A stretch of 64,000 nucleotides of DNA from Nocardioides currus (lineage in GTDB: Bacteria; Actinomycetota; Actinomycetes; Propionibacteriales; Nocardioidaceae): positions 62,001 through 126,000 of the forward strand of contig NZ_PYXZ01000006.1 in assembly GCF_003057875.1 (NCBI RefSeq). The letters run 5' to 3'. The position numbers were made by a program, and so were the translations under genes. Positions 24,234 to 33,645 of the stretch are shown piece by piece. Position 1 is the first letter of the stretch, and each line of letters starts with the position of its first letter. The notes below the pieces were generated by a model. That model made no database searches. It saw only the letters and a program-made list of their open reading frames with translations, and was not told the origin of the DNA.

Positions 24234-25856
24234 ATGAGCGACCTCTCGACCGCCGCCGGTGAGACCAGCCCCGCCCTCCTCGAGGAGACGATCGGCGCCA
24301 ACTTCGAGCGGACGGTCGCCACCTGGCCCGACCGCGAGGCTCTGGTCGAGGTCGCGTCCGGCCGGCGCTGGACCTGGGCCGAGCTCGACCGCGACGTCGA
24401 CGCCCTGGCGCGCGGGCTGATCGGCGCCGGCATCGAGAAGGGCGACCGGGTCGGCATCTGGGCGCCCAACTGCGCGGAGTGGACCATCACGCAGTACGCC
24501 ACCGCCAAGGTCGGCGCGATCCTGGTCAACGTCAACCCGGCCTACCGCACCCACGAGTTCTCCTACGCCATCAACCAGTCGGGCACCCGCCTCCTGCTCG
24601 CGGCGAGCAGCTTCAAGACCAGCGACTACGCCGCGATGATCGCCGAGACCCGCCACGACTGCCCGGGCCTCGACCGGGTCGTCCTCGTCGACACCGACGA
24701 CTGGGCGGAGCTGGTCGCCGACGGATCGGACGTGCCCGAGGGAACCCTCGCCGAGCGGATGGCCGGCCTCGAGCCGGGCGACCCGATCAACATCCAGTAC
24801 ACCTCCGGCACCACCGGCTACCCGAAGGGCGCGACCCTCAGCCACCGCAACATCCTCAACAACGGCTTCTTCGTCACCGAGCTGATCAACTTCACCCACG
24901 AGGACCGGCTGTGCATCCCGGTGCCCTTCTACCACTGCTTCGGCATGGTCATGGGCAACCTCGGATGCACCACCCACGGGGCCACCATGGTCATCCCGGC
25001 GCCGGGCTTCGACCCCGCGACCACGCTGAAGGCGGTCCAGGACGAGCGCTGCACCGGCCTGTACGGCGTACCGACCATGTTCATCGCGATGCAGAGCCTC
25101 CCCGACTTCGCCGACTACGACCTGTCCTCGCTGCGGACCGGCGTGATGGCCGGCTCGATCTGCCCGATCGAGGTGATGAGGAAGTGCGTCGACGAGATGC
25201 ACATGTCGGAGGTCTCGATCGCCTACGGGATGACGGAGACCTCGCCGGTCTCGACGCAGACCCGCACCGACGACGACCTCGAGCGGCGCACCGAGACCAT
25301 CGGGCGCGTGCACCCGCACGTCGAGGTCAAGGTCGTCGACGCCGTCACCGGGGAGACCGTGCCGCGCGGCGAGGTGGGCGAGCTGTGCACCCGCGGCTAC
25401 AGCGTGATGCTCGGCTACTGGGAGGACCCGGAGAAGACGTCCGAGGCGATCGACGCCGACGGCTGGATGCACACCGGCGACCTCGCGGTGATGCGCGAGG
25501 ACGGCTACGCCAACATCGTCGGCCGGATCAAGGACATGGTGATCCGGGGTGGGGAGAACATCTACCCCCGCGAGATCGAGGAGTTCCTCTACGCCCACCC
25601 CGACATCGAGGACGTGCAGGTGATCGGCGTCCCCGACGAGAAGTACGGCGAGGAGCTGGCCGCCTGGGTCCGGATGCGGCCCGGGGCGACCCCCCTCGAC
25701 GCGGAAGCGGTCCGGGCGTACGCGACCGGCAAGCTCGCCCACTACAAGATCCCGCGCTACGTCCTCGTCGTCGACGAGTTCCCGATGACGGTGACGGGCA
25801 AGATCCGCAAGGTGCAGATGCGCGACGAGACCGCCCGGCAGCTCGGCCTCGCCTGA
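24234..25856 (+). CDS. AMP-binding acyl-CoA synthetase
   Basis: A 540-aa adenylate-forming ligase of the FadD/AcsA type, converting a carboxylic acid to its CoA ester with ATP. The P-loop-like [11 protein letters not shown], the YGMTETSP motif, GYWEDPEKT, the [13 protein letters not shown] hinge and the catalytic lysine in VTGKIRK are all present. Chain-length preference cannot be read. ATG 24234 is chosen because TATGTT (24221-24226) lies 7 nt before it, matching the leaderless pattern in this window; an ATG at 24222 is an alternative. A strong hairpin follows the stop. Confidence 0.9.
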   Translation: MSDLSTAAGETSPALLEETIGANFERTVATWPDREALVEVASGRRWTWAELDRDVDALARGLIGAGIEKGDRVGIWAPNCAEWTITQYATAKVGAILVNVNPAYRTHEFSYAINQSGTRLLLAASSFKTSDYAAMIAETRHDCPGLDRVVLVDTDDWAELVADGSDVPEGTLAERMAGLEPGDPINIQYTSGTTGYPKGATLSHRNILNNGFFVTELINFTHEDRLCIPVPFYHCFGMVMGNLGCTTHGATMVIPAPGFDPATTLKAVQDERCTGLYGVPTMFIAMQSLPDFADYDLSSLRTGVMAGSICPIEVMRKCVDEMHMSEVSIAYGMTETSPVSTQTRTDDDLERRTETIGRVHPHVEVKVVDAVTGETVPRGEVGELCTRGYSVMLGYWEDPEKTSEAIDADGWMHTGDLAVMREDGYANIVGRIKDMVIRGGENIYPREIEEFLYAHPDIEDVQVIGVPDEKYGEELAAWVRMRPGATPLDAEAVRAYATGKLAHYKIPRYVLVVDEFPMTVTGKIRKVQMRDETARQLGLA

Positions 25857-25887
25857 GCGGTCGCCACCCGCCACCGCTGAAATCGCC

Positions 25888-25934
25888 GACGGCGGTGCCC
25901 GGCAGCCACCGGGTGGCTGCGTGGCACCGCCGTC
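25888..25934. terminator. Bidirectional intrinsic terminator
   Basis: A 47-nt hairpin with a 12-bp perfect outer stem (GACGGCGGTGCC with GGCACCGCCGTC) and an 8-bp perfect inner stem (GCAGCCAC with GTGGCTGC). It lies between the convergent acyl-CoA synthetase and FKBP genes and can serve both. No long T-tract is present, as is usual in GC-rich actinobacteria. Confidence 0.8.
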
Positions 25935-25944
25935 ACGCGGTGGG

Positions 25945-26313
25945 TCAGCGGACCTCGAGCAGGTCCACCACGAAGATCAGCGTCTCGCCGGGCTTGATGG
26001 CGCCGCCGGCCCCGCGGTCGCCGTACCCCAGGTGCGGCGGGATGACGAGACGACGACGACCGCCGACCTTCATCCCCTGCACGCCGGTGTCCCAGCCCTG
26101 GATGACCTGTCCGATGCCGAGGCGGAAGTCGAGCGGGGCGCCCCGGTTGTAGGAGGCGTCGAACTCCTCGCCGCTCGAGTGGGCCACGCCGACATAGTGG
26201 ACCGAGACGGTCGAGCCGGCCGTGGCCTCGGCGCCGTCGCCCTCCACGAGGTCGGTGACCTCCAGGTCGGCGGGAGCGTCTCCCATGTGCGGGTCGACGT
26301 CGGGCTTGTCCAT
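25945..26313 (-). CDS. FKBP-type peptidyl-prolyl isomerase
   Basis: A 122-aa cytoplasmic FKBP-type prolyl isomerase. It contains VSVHYVGVAHSSGEEFDASY, GIGQVIQGWDTGVQGMKVGG and RRLVIPPHLGYGDRGAGG, followed by LIFVVDLLEVR, so the active-site pocket is complete. There is no signal peptide. A GAAGGAAGAGG sequence lies upstream of the ATG at 26313. It likely assists protein folding. It is convergent with the acyl-CoA synthetase and downstream of the CBS gene on the same strand. Confidence 0.93.
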   Translation of the reverse strand: MDKPDVDPHMGDAPADLEVTDLVEGDGAEATAGSTVSVHYVGVAHSSGEEFDASYNRGAPLDFRLGIGQVIQGWDTGVQGMKVGGRRRLVIPPHLGYGDRGAGGAIKPGETLIFVVDLLEVR

Positions 26314-26340
26314 GCGGCTGCCTCTTCCTTCGTTTCGGTG

Positions 26341-26772
26341 TCAGGTCTGGTGGACGTAGCTGTCCAGCTGGTCGCGCTCGAACTCGAGCTCGCCGATGCG
26401 ATTCTTCACCACGTCTCCGATGCTGATGATGCCGGTCAGCTTGCCGTCGGTCAGGACCGGCACGTGCCGGATGCGGTGGTCGGTCATCACCTGCATCAGC
26501 TCGGTCAGCGCTTCGCTGCCCTCGCAGGTGCGCACCGTCGAGGTCATGATCTCGCTGACGAGCGCCGCGAGCACGTCGTCACGGTCGTGGAGGTGGCGCA
26601 CGACGTCCCGCTCGCTCACGATCCCGTCGACGCTCTCGCCGTCGACGCTCACGATGAGCGCGCCCACGTTGTGCTCGGTGAGCAGGTCGACGAGCTCGCG
26701 GACGGTGGCGTCGGGCCGGATGGTGATCACGTCGTGGCTGGACTTGGCCTTGATGACGTCGTTGATGCGCAT
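26341..26772 (-). CDS. CBS-domain pair protein
   Basis: A 143-aa protein made of two CBS domains (about residues 8-60 and 78-130), with HNVGALIVSVDGESVDGIVS and HRIRHVPVLTDGKLTGIIS marking each. Such Bateman modules bind adenine nucleotides and usually sense energy state; here no enzymatic domain is attached. The ATG at 26772 has a strong GGAGGT site 4 nt upstream, so the extra in-frame start at 26784 is unlikely. A TAGCGT -10-like hexamer lies about 35 nt upstream. Confidence 0.88.
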   Translation of the reverse strand: MRINDVIKAKSSHDVITIRPDATVRELVDLLTEHNVGALIVSVDGESVDGIVSERDVVRHLHDRDDVLAALVSEIMTSTVRTCEGSEALTELMQVMTDHRIRHVPVLTDGKLTGIISIGDVVKNRIGELEFERDQLDSYVHQT

Positions 26773-26834
26773 GGCTACCTCCAAGGTCGTGTCGGCGCCA
26801 CGCTAGCGAATCGCGACCTGTCCCGACAGGGCCG

Positions 26835-27722
26835 CTAGTCGGGAGCCGGCGTCTGCCGCGACCGGAGGTCGTGCACGGATCCGGCACCGGCCGGGCGCGA
26901 GTCGGGGTCGGCGTCGTCGTGGGGCATCGAGCCGAGGAACGCGAGGGCCGCCTCGTGCAGGTGCCCGTTGCTGGCGATCGCGTTGCCGCCGAAGGGGCCG
27001 TCGGTCCCGTCGAGCGCGGTGAACCGGCCGCCGGCCTCGCGCACCACGATGTCGAGCGCCGCCATGTCGTAGGTCTGCAGCTCCGGCTCCGCGGCGAGGT
27101 CGACGGTGCCCTCGGCGAGCAGCATGTAGGACCAGAAGTCGCCGTAGGCGCGGGTGCGCCAGCAGCGCCGCGTGAGCGAGACGAAGTCCTGGAGCCGGTC
27201 GCGCTCGTCCCACCCCGACAGCGAGCTGTAGGACAGGGACGCGTCCTCGAGGCGGCGTACGTCCGAGACCTCGCAGCGCGTGGCCTTGAGCAGCGAGCGG
27301 CCGGTCCAGGCGCCCCCGTCCTTCGAGGCCCACCAGCGGCGCTGCAGCGCGGGCGCGGAGACGACGCCGACCACGACCTCGTCGTCGACCGCGAGGGCGA
27401 TCAGGGTCGCCCACACCGGCACGCCGCGGACGAAGTTCTTGGTGCCGTCGATCGGGTCGATGATCCACTGGCGCTGGCTGTGGCCGGTCGAGCCCTGCTC
27501 CTCGCCGAGGACGGCGTCGCGGGAGCGGACCCGCGACAGGGTACGGCGGATGCCGTCCTCCACCCCGCGGTCAGCGTCCGTCACGGGAGTCAGGTCGGGC
27601 TTGCTCATCACGTGCAGGTCCAGTGCCTTGAACCGCGACATCGACAAGGAGTCGGCGTCGTCGGCGAGCACGTGCGCGAGCCGCAGGTCGTCGGTGAAGT
27701 CGGCAGGGCCGGAGGTGGGCAT
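26835..27722 (-). CDS. hisN: Histidinol-phosphatase HisN (inositol-monophosphatase family)
   Basis: A 295-aa metal-dependent phosphatase. The metal-binding motifs are GEEQG and DPIDGTKNFVRGVPVWA, with the second acidic site at ELQTYDMAALDIVV. The match to actinobacterial HisN is strong: this enzyme hydrolyses histidinol phosphate in histidine synthesis. The C-terminal 30 residues are a disordered Pro/Asp extension. The ATG at 27722 lies 6 nt after TACCCT, so the mRNA is probably leaderless. hisN-rsgA-aroA proximity is common in actinobacteria. Confidence 0.9.
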   Translation of the reverse strand: MPTSGPADFTDDLRLAHVLADDADSLSMSRFKALDLHVMSKPDLTPVTDADRGVEDGIRRTLSRVRSRDAVLGEEQGSTGHSQRQWIIDPIDGTKNFVRGVPVWATLIALAVDDEVVVGVVSAPALQRRWWASKDGGAWTGRSLLKATRCEVSDVRRLEDASLSYSSLSGWDERDRLQDFVSLTRRCWRTRAYGDFWSYMLLAEGTVDLAAEPELQTYDMAALDIVVREAGGRFTALDGTDGPFGGNAIASNGHLHEAALAFLGSMPHDDADPDSRPAGAGSVHDLRSRQTPAPD

Positions 27723-27728
27723 GGGGAC

Positions 27729-27789
27729 AGGGTAGGTGTGGGACTAGTACCAAGGTACGAAGGCACCACACAGGAACGGGCCCTACGGT
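27729..27789. promoter_or_regulatory. Divergent hisN / DUF2231 promoters with central palindrome
   Basis: TACCCT (complement of 27729-27734) lies 6 nt before hisN, and TACGGT (27784-27789) lies 7 nt before the DUF2231 gene. Between them is GTACCAAGGTAC (27747-27758), a 12-bp inverted repeat well placed for a regulator of both genes. The regulator is unknown. Confidence 0.5.
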
Positions 27790-27796
27790 TCCTCCC

Positions 27797-28264
27797 ATGG
27801 AGATCAACGGTCTGCCGCTGCACCCCCTGGTCGTTCACGCCGTCGTCATCCTCGGGCCGCTGGCCGGCCTGGTCGGGCTCGCCTACGCGTTCGTCCCGCG
27901 GTGGCGCTGGCTGCTCCGCTGGCCGCTCGTGGTGCTGGCCGTGATCGTCGCGATCGCGTCCGTGGTGGCCGTGCAGGCGGGGGAGTCGCTGCTCGACTCC
28001 CGCCCCGAGCTGGAGCCGATCGTGGAGGACCACGAGGAGTGGGGCGAGCGGCTGCGGCTCGTATCGGTGCTCTTCGTGCCCGTGGCCGCATTCGCCGCCT
28101 GGGCGATGGGCGGCACGTCGGCGCTGACGTCCGGTCGCGGAGCCGCCACCTCGCGCGGAGTCCTCGGCGGCGTCGCCACCGGCCTGCTGGTGATCGGCTC
28201 GCTCGCCCTGATGGTGCTGGTGTTCCTCGCCGGTGACTCCGGCGCGCAGGCCGTCTGGGGCTAG
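27797..28264 (+). CDS. DUF2231 membrane protein
   Basis: A 155-aa integral membrane protein with four predicted helices (around residues 12-30, 38-58, 88-106 and 122-145). It has the DUF2231 signature INGLPLHPLVVHAVVILGP at the N-terminus, whose histidines could ligate metal or haem. The family function is unknown. The start is leaderless by the -10 rule. The stop overlaps the convergent rsgA stop by 4 bp. Confidence 0.85.
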   Translation: MEINGLPLHPLVVHAVVILGPLAGLVGLAYAFVPRWRWLLRWPLVVLAVIVAIASVVAVQAGESLLDSRPELEPIVEDHEEWGERLRLVSVLFVPVAAFAAWAMGGTSALTSGRGAATSRGVLGGVATGLLVIGSLALMVLVFLAGDSGAQAVWG

Positions 28265-29265
28265 TGGTCCGCCGCGCCCTCGCGCGCGGCGAGCAGTCGC
28301 CGGAACGACTCGACCCGGTCCGGGTCGGCCTCCCCGTCGGCGACCGCCTGGTCGAGCCCGCACTCGGGCTCGTCGGTGCCGTGGGTGCAGCCGCGCGGGC
28401 AGTCCTCGGTCATCTCCTCGAGGTCGGGGAACGCGCTGATCAGGTCTTCCGGCTGCACGTGCGCGAGGCCGAACGAACGGATGCCCGGGGTGTCGATGAT
28501 CCAGCCCTCCCCGCGACCGTCCGGCCCCGGCAGCTCGAGGAGGTAGGCCGAGGTCGAGGTGTGCCGGCCGCGTCCGGTCACGGCGTTGACGATGCCCACG
28601 TCGCGGTTGGCGTCGGGCACCAGCGCGTTGACCAGCGTCGACTTCCCGACGCCGGAGTGGCCGACGAGGACGCTGGTGCGCCCGCGCAGCCGGTCGCGGA
28701 CCTCGGACAGGTCGCCGCCGCGCTCGGTCACCACCCACGGCACGCCGAGCGAGCGGTAGGTCGAGAGGAGGACCTCGGGATCGGCGAGGTCGGCCTTGGT
28801 CAGGCACAGGAGCGGGGCCATGCCGGCGTCGAACGCCGCCACCAGCGCCCGGTCGATCAGGCGTGGTCGGGGCTCGGGGTCGGCGAGCGCGGTGACGACG
28901 ACGAGCTGGTCGGCGTTGGAGACGATCACCCGCTCGACTGGGTCGTCGTCGTCCGCCGTACGCCGCAGCGTGGTCGTGCGCGGCACGACCTCGACGATCC
29001 GGGCCAGCGAGCCGGCGGACCCGGTCACGTCGCCGACCACGCGCACGCGGTCGCCGACGACCACGCCCTTGCGGCCGAGCGGGCGCGACTTCATCGCCAT
29101 CACGACCGCGCCGTCGATGAGCAGCGTGAAGCGGCCGCGGTCCACGGTGACGACGACGCCGTCGACGGCGTCGTCGTAGGTGGGACGGTCCTTGGTGCGG
29201 GGCCGGGTGCGGCGGCGGGGTCGCTCGTAGTGCTCGGCGTCGTGGTCGGTGTAGCGGTTGGTCAC
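28261..29265 (-). CDS. rsgA: Ribosome small-subunit GTPase RsgA
   Basis: RsgA is a circularly permuted GTPase that aids late 30S subunit maturation. The 334-aa protein has an N-terminal OB-fold, then the permuted G motifs: G4 TKAD, G1 [12 protein letters not shown] and G3 DTPG, and a C-terminal zinc knuckle ([14 protein letters not shown]). The GTG start at 29265 overlaps the aroA stop by 4 bp (GTGA), so the two are coupled. The first 30 residues are Arg-rich and probably contact RNA. The open frame upstream is a shadow of aroA. Confidence 0.94.
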   Translation of the reverse strand: MTNRYTDHDAEHYERPRRRTRPRTKDRPTYDDAVDGVVVTVDRGRFTLLIDGAVVMAMKSRPLGRKGVVVGDRVRVVGDVTGSAGSLARIVEVVPRTTTLRRTADDDDPVERVIVSNADQLVVVTALADPEPRPRLIDRALVAAFDAGMAPLLCLTKADLADPEVLLSTYRSLGVPWVVTERGGDLSEVRDRLRGRTSVLVGHSGVGKSTLVNALVPDANRDVGIVNAVTGRGRHTSTSAYLLELPGPDGRGEGWIIDTPGIRSFGLAHVQPEDLISAFPDLEEMTEDCPRGCTHGTDEPECGLDQAVADGEADPDRVESFRRLLAAREGAADH

Positions 29266-30554
29266 TGGCCCGCCAGGTCCGTCCCGGTCAGGTCCAGCCA
29301 GGCGCCGGCGAAGTCGGGGAAGGTCTTGGAGGTCGTGGCGATGTCCTCGACCAGCACCCCCTCGACGGCCGAGCCGATGATGACGCCCGCGTGGGCCATC
29401 CGGTGGTCGGCGTAGGTCCGGAAGACGCCGCCGCGGAGCGACGCCGGGCGGATCGAGAGGCCGTCGGGGTGCTCGGTGACGTCGGCGCCGAGGTTGCCGA
29501 GCTCGGTCGCGAGCGCGGCCAGGCGGTCGGTCTCGTGGTGGCGGATGTGCCCGACACCGCGCAGGTGCGAGGGCGAGTCGGCCAACGCGCACAGGGCGGC
29601 GATCGCGGGGGTGAGCTCCCCGATGTCGTGCAGGTCCAGGTCGACGCCGTGCAGGGCGCCGCTGCCGCGGACGGTCAGCCCGGCGTCGTCGAGGGCGACG
29701 TCGCAGCCCATCCGGGTGAGCACGTCGCGCAGTTCGTCGCCGGGCTGGGTCGTCGAGCGGGGCCAGTCGCGGATGGTGATGGCGCCGCCGGTGGTGGCGG
29801 CCAGCGCCACGAATGGAGCGGCGTTGGACAGGTCGGGCTCGATCGCCTCGTCGGTCGCCGTGATCGGGCCGGGGGCCACGGCCCACCGGTTGGGGTCGCT
29901 GTCGTCGACCTCGACCCCGCGGGCGCGGAGCATGGCGACGGTCATCTCGATGTGGGGGAGCGAGGGGACCGGCTTGCCGTCGTGTCGGACGTCGACGCCG
30001 GTGTCGTAGCGAGCGCCCGCCAGCAGCAGGGCGGAGATGAACTGGGACGACGCCGAGGCGTCGATGACCACGGTGCCGCCGCGCACCGAGCCGGCGCCGC
30101 GCACGACGAACGGCAGCGAGCCGCGACCGCCGTCGTCGATGTCGACGCCCAGCCCGGCCAATGCCGACAGCACCTCGCCGACGGGACGCTGGCGCATGTG
30201 CGGGTCGCCGTCGAAGGCGATCGTGCCGCTCGAGAGGCCGGCGACCGGCGGCACGAAGCGCATGACCGTGCCGGCGAGCCCGCAGTCGACCTCGGCGTCG
30301 GAGGTCAGCGCCGCCGGGGTGACCCGCCAGTCGTCACCCTCGTCGACGACACCGACGCCCATCGCCGAGAGCCCCGCGGCCATCAGCAGGGTGTCGCGCG
30401 AGCGCAACGGGCGGCGTACGACGCTCGGAGCATCGGCCAGGGCGGCGAGCACCAGCGCGCGGTTGGTGAGCGACTTGCTGCCGGGCAGGGACACGACCCG
30501 CTCGACCGGTGCGGACGGGCGGGGAGCCGGCCACGGGTCCGCGAGAGGGGTCAC
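29262..30554 (-). CDS. aroA: 3-phosphoshikimate 1-carboxyvinyltransferase (EPSP synthase)
   Basis: AroA joins PEP to shikimate-3-phosphate in the chorismate pathway. The 430-aa protein has the substrate-binding [11 protein letters not shown] motif near the N-terminus, the [10 protein letters not shown] segment and the C-terminal [12 protein letters not shown] motif. All are consistent with an active enzyme of the actinobacterial type. The GTG at 30554 has no Shine-Dalgarno; TAGGGT (complement of 30562-30567) ends 7 nt upstream, suggesting leaderless translation. It is coupled to rsgA. Confidence 0.95.
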   Translation of the reverse strand: MTPLADPWPAPRPSAPVERVVSLPGSKSLTNRALVLAALADAPSVVRRPLRSRDTLLMAAGLSAMGVGVVDEGDDWRVTPAALTSDAEVDCGLAGTVMRFVPPVAGLSSGTIAFDGDPHMRQRPVGEVLSALAGLGVDIDDGGRGSLPFVVRGAGSVRGGTVVIDASASSQFISALLLAGARYDTGVDVRHDGKPVPSLPHIEMTVAMLRARGVEVDDSDPNRWAVAPGPITATDEAIEPDLSNAAPFVALAATTGGAITIRDWPRSTTQPGDELRDVLTRMGCDVALDDAGLTVRGSGALHGVDLDLHDIGELTPAIAALCALADSPSHLRGVGHIRHHETDRLAALATELGNLGADVTEHPDGLSIRPASLRGGVFRTYADHRMAHAGVIIGSAVEGVLVEDIATTSKTFPDFAGAWLDLTGTDLAGQ

Positions 30555-30575
30555 CCGCGCAACCCTATCGGTGCC

Positions 30576-31100
30576 TCAGGTCAGCTGGGCCTTCGCCAGC
30601 TTGGCCTCGTGGCGGGCGTCCTTGGCGAGCTGGCGTGCCTCGCGCTTGACGTCGGCGGCCGCGCGGCGTGCGCGCCAGGCCACGCCCGGCTTGCCCTCGG
30701 TGTCGACCCCGGCCAGCAGCAGGCCGCCGAACATCGAGGCGTTCTTGAGGAACTGGATGCGCTGCATGCCCTTGGTCTTCGGGTCGGTCTCCTCCCAGAA
30801 GCGGTGGCCGGCCAGCGTGGTCGGCACGAGGGAGGCGGCGAGCACGGTCGCCGACAGGCGCGGGGCGCGGCCGGTCGCCAGCGCCAGGCCGGCGACCAGC
30901 TGGGCGGCGCCGTTGAGGCGGACCAGGGTCTCGGGGTCGCTGGGGAACTGCGGCACGGCCTTCTGGGCCAGGGGCGCGATCTTGTCGGTCACGGGGGCGG
31001 CGGCGGGTGCCTTCTGCTTGGCGTTCCTCACCGAGTCGAGGCCACCGACGACGAACATCGAGGCGAGCAGCGGGCGGGCGATCAGCCTGGTGACGGTCAT
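30576..31100 (-). CDS. DoxX-family membrane protein
   Basis: A 174-aa DoxX-like protein: LIARPLLASMFVVGGLDSVRNA at the N-terminus, three further hydrophobic helices (to about residue 130) and a basic C-terminal tail rich in Lys/Arg/Ala. DoxX proteins are linked with redox stress and membrane quinol chemistry, for example beside mycobacterial superoxide dismutase, but no activity can be assigned here. TAGTTT ends 6 nt before the ATG at 31100; GGAG lies too close to act as a ribosome-binding site. It lies upstream of aroA on the same strand. Confidence 0.85.
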   Translation of the reverse strand: MTVTRLIARPLLASMFVVGGLDSVRNAKQKAPAAAPVTDKIAPLAQKAVPQFPSDPETLVRLNGAAQLVAGLALATGRAPRLSATVLAASLVPTTLAGHRFWEETDPKTKGMQRIQFLKNASMFGGLLLAGVDTEGKPGVAWRARRAAADVKREARQLAKDARHEAKLAKAQLT

Positions 31101-31106
31101 GGCTCC

Positions 31107-31147
31107 AAACTAGACGACCATCCGTGGGAGCGGACCACCCCTAGGCT
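31107..31147. promoter_or_regulatory. Divergent leaderless promoters, DoxX / SRAP genes
   Basis: TAGTTT on the complement (31107-31112) and TAGGCT on the top strand (31142-31147) each lie 6 nt before the ATG codons at 31100 and 31154. The start codons are 53 bp apart. No ribosome-binding site is present on either side. Confidence 0.6.
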
Positions 31148-31153
31148 GGGTCC

Positions 31154-31900
31154 ATGTGCGGCCGCTATGCCTCGTCCCGACAGCCCGACGACCTGATGGA
31201 GGAGTTCGAGGTCGTCGAGGACCGCACGCCGGCCCCGTTGGCCGCGGACTACAACGTCGCGCCGACCAAGGAGGTCTACGCCGTCGTCGAACGGCCTCCG
31301 TCGCGTGAGTCGGAGGAGCCGCCGCAGCGCCAGCTCCGCGTCCTCACCTGGGGACTGGTGCCGTCGTGGGCCAAGGACCCGAGCATCGGCAACCGGATGA
31401 TCAACGCGCGGATGGAGACCGTCGCCGAGAAGCCCGCGTACAAGAAGGCCTTCGCGGTGCGTCGCTGCCTGCTGCCCGCCGACGGCTACTTCGAGTGGTA
31501 TCCCACCTCGCAGACCAACGCCAAGGGCAAGCCGGTCAAGCAGCCCTACTTCATCCGCCCCACCGACGGCGGGGTGCTCGCGATGGCCGGGCTGTACGAG
31601 ATCTGGCGCGACCCGACGCGGGCCGAGGACGACCCCGACCGCTTCCGGTGGACCTGCACGGTCCTGACGACCCAGGCCGAGGACTCCCTCGGGCACATCC
31701 ACGACCGGATGCCGCTCATGGTCGAGCGGGACCGCTGGGCCGAGTGGCTCGACCCGCGGGTCGGCGGCGAGCTGTCGCTGCTCGTGCCCGCGGCGCCCGG
31801 GGCGCTCGAGGCCTACCCCGTCGCGCCGCTGGTCAGCAACGTGCGCAACAACGGCCCGGAGCTGGTGGAGCCGCTGCCGCTGGAGGACGCGCTCGCATGA
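31154..31900 (+). CDS. SRAP-domain protein (HMCES/YedK family)
   Basis: A 248-aa SOS-response-associated peptidase-like protein. Members form a thiazolidine crosslink with abasic sites in single-stranded DNA and so protect them during replication. The catalytic Cys2 (MCGRY), YNVAPT, WGLVPSWAKD, NARMETV, the GYFEW glutamate and the HDRMP histidine are all present. It overlaps the downstream hydrolase gene by 4 bp. The ATG directly follows a TAGGCT-6 nt promoter, and Met removal would expose Cys2, as the mechanism requires. Confidence 0.93.
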   Translation: MCGRYASSRQPDDLMEEFEVVEDRTPAPLAADYNVAPTKEVYAVVERPPSRESEEPPQRQLRVLTWGLVPSWAKDPSIGNRMINARMETVAEKPAYKKAFAVRRCLLPADGYFEWYPTSQTNAKGKPVKQPYFIRPTDGGVLAMAGLYEIWRDPTRAEDDPDRFRWTCTVLTTQAEDSLGHIHDRMPLMVERDRWAEWLDPRVGGELSLLVPAAPGALEAYPVAPLVSNVRNNGPELVEPLPLEDALA

Positions 31901-32550
31901 CCAAGGCCGTGGTGCGCAGCGTCTCGACGCCGTACGGCGAGGGGCGGCTCCACGTCCGCCGGGCCACCAAGCCCCTCGTCACCCTCCTGATGAGCCACGG
32001 CGCCGGCCGCGGGGTCGACGCGCCCGACCTGGTCGCGCTGGCTGACGCGCTGCCCGGGCACGGCGTGAGCGTGCTGCTCCTCGAGCAGCCGTGGCACGTG
32101 GCGGGCCGGAAGGTGGCCTCGCCTCCGCCCACACTCGACGTGGGCCTCGTCGCCGCCGCCGGCACCCTGCGGTCGCGGGTGCCTCTCGTCGTCGGCGGCC
32201 GGTCGGCGGGTGCCCGGTCGGCCGCGCGCTGCGCGCAGCAGCTGGGAGCGCGCGGCGTGCTCGCGCTGTCCTTCCCGCTGCACCCGCCAGGGAGGCCGGA
32301 GAAGTCGCGGGTCGAGGAGCTCCGGGGTGCGGGGGTGCCGGTGCTGGTCGTGCAGGGGGAGCGCGACCCGATGGGCCGCCCCGAGGAGTTCCCCACCGAC
32401 GTCGCGCGGCTCGACCTGACCGTCGTCCCCGAGGCCGACCACGGGCTGGCGGTGCCGAAGCGGGCCGCGCTGTCGCAGGAGGAGTGCTGGGCCGTCGTCG
32501 TCGAGTCGACCCTCGAGTGGCTGGTGCGCGACATCGCCGGCCCCGGCTGA
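31897..32550 (+). CDS. Alpha/beta-hydrolase (KANL3/Tex30-like)
   Basis: A 217-aa alpha/beta-hydrolase similar to the small KANL3/Tex30-like group. The nucleophile elbow is GGRSAGAR, an aspartate lies in QGERDPMG, and a histidine in [10 protein letters not shown]. The substrate is unknown. The ATG overlaps the SRAP gene stop (ATGA), indicating coupled expression, so a part in DNA-damage or stress physiology is possible. It ends just upstream of the SigR-type promoter. Confidence 0.82.
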   Translation: MTKAVVRSVSTPYGEGRLHVRRATKPLVTLLMSHGAGRGVDAPDLVALADALPGHGVSVLLLEQPWHVAGRKVASPPPTLDVGLVAAAGTLRSRVPLVVGGRSAGARSAARCAQQLGARGVLALSFPLHPPGRPEKSRVEELRGAGVPVLVVQGERDPMGRPEEFPTDVARLDLTVVPEADHGLAVPKRAALSQEECWAVVVESTLEWLVRDIAGPG

Positions 32551-32570
32551 ACGCCCTGCCCGGAACCGGT

Positions 32571-32597
32571 GGGAATCACCGCGACACCCGTCGCGTT
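32571..32597 (+). promoter_or_regulatory. SigR-type promoter of the sigR gene
   Basis: GGGAAT (32571-32576), an 18-bp spacer and GTT (32595-32597) match the GGAAT-N18/19-GTT consensus recognised by SigR/SigH sigma factors. It lies just before the long-form ATG at 32607, so transcription would start only a few bases before that codon. This is the classic positive autoregulatory arrangement. Confidence 0.75.
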
Positions 32598-32606
32598 GAG
32601 GACGTC

Positions 32607-33308
32607 ATGCAGGCAACCCGAGAACGTCCACGAGAGCTGGACGACGCCCAGGCGGCGGTAGTGTGGAAGGCGATGACTGACTCACTCTCCGAAACCGTCG
32701 TGCCCGACGACCTGCTCGAGACCGAGACCGCCGACGAGCGCTCGGCCCGGTTCGAGCGGGACGCGCTGCCGTTCCTCGACCAGCTGTACGGCGCCGCGAT
32801 GCGCATGACCCGCAACCCGGCCGACGCCGAGGACCTGGTGCAGGAGACCTTCGCGAAGGCCTACTCCGCGTTCCACCAGTTCAAGCCCGGCACCAACCTC
32901 AAGGCCTGGCTCTACCGGATCCTCACCAACACCTACATCAACACCTACCGCAAGAAGCAGCGCCAGCCGCAGCAGTCGATGGCCGAAGAGGTCGAGGACT
33001 GGCAGCTGGCCCGGGCGGAGTCGCACAGCTCGACCGGCCTCAAGTCCGCGGAGATGGAGGCGCTGGAGCACCTCCCCGACTCCGAGGTCAAGGACGCCCT
33101 GCAACGACTGCCCGAGGAGTTCCGCCTGGCGGTCTACCTCGCCGATGTCGAGGGATTCCCCTACAAGGAGATCGCCGAGATCATGGACACCCCCATCGGC
33201 ACCGTGATGTCCCGCCTGCACCGCGGGCGGCGCCAGCTGCGCGACATGCTCTCCGACCACGTCCGCGCCAACGACCTGCTCCCCAGCGGCGCGACGGAGG
33301 GCAAGTGA
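32607..33308 (+). CDS. sigR: ECF sigma factor SigR/SigH
   Basis: A thiol-oxidative-stress sigma factor, with region 2 ([33 protein letters not shown]) and region 4 ([37 protein letters not shown]). Two starts are credible. The ATG at 32607 gives 233 aa and lies right after the SigR-type promoter. The ATG at 32673 gives 211 aa and follows GGAAGG, with a TAGTGT hexamer (32659-32664) just before it. In Streptomyces coelicolor the induced long SigR' and constitutive short SigR arise in the same way. It overlaps rsrA by one base; its zinc anti-sigma partner is next. Confidence 0.93.
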   Translation: MQATRERPRELDDAQAAVVWKAMTDSLSETVVPDDLLETETADERSARFERDALPFLDQLYGAAMRMTRNPADAEDLVQETFAKAYSAFHQFKPGTNLKAWLYRILTNTYINTYRKKQRQPQQSMAEEVEDWQLARAESHSSTGLKSAEMEALEHLPDSEVKDALQRLPEEFRLAVYLADVEGFPYKEIAEIMDTPIGTVMSRLHRGRRQLRDMLSDHVRANDLLPSGATEGK

Positions 33309-33586
33309 TGACCGAGCCCACCGGCCAGCACGGCCACAGCCAGGACGACTGCTCGGACTACCTCGAGCGCATCGTGTTCTTCCTCGACAACGAGCTCGAC
33401 GAGGCCGACTGCTCCGAGGTGCAGGTGCACCTCGACGAGTGCGGCCCGTGCCTGGAGAAGTACGACCTCCAGCGGACGGTCAAGCAGGTCGTGGCCCGTT
33501 CCTGCAAGGAGTCGGCACCCGACGGCCTGCGCGAGCGGGTGCGGATCCAGATCCGCGAGGTCCAGGTCCGCATCAGCGAGGGCTGA
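33308..33586 (+). CDS. rsrA: Zinc-binding anti-sigma factor RsrA
   Basis: A 92-aa ZAS-family redox switch that holds SigR until disulphide stress releases zinc. The zinc ligands are visible as C15, H41, C45 and C48 (HLDECGPC), with additional cysteines C35 and C66 that may form the trigger disulphide. It follows sigR directly, with its ATG overlapping the sigR stop; a GTG at 33305 is an alternative start. The length matches RsrA/RshA. It is expected to be cytoplasmic, without a membrane segment, and none is seen. Confidence 0.92.
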   Translation: MTEPTGQHGHSQDDCSDYLERIVFFLDNELDEADCSEVQVHLDECGPCLEKYDLQRTVKQVVARSCKESAPDGLRERVRIQIREVQVRISEG

Positions 33587-33645
33587 ATTAGCCGGTTCGC
33601 CGCTCTTTTGAGAAGATGACCGTCGATCTACTTCTGGAGGACATC

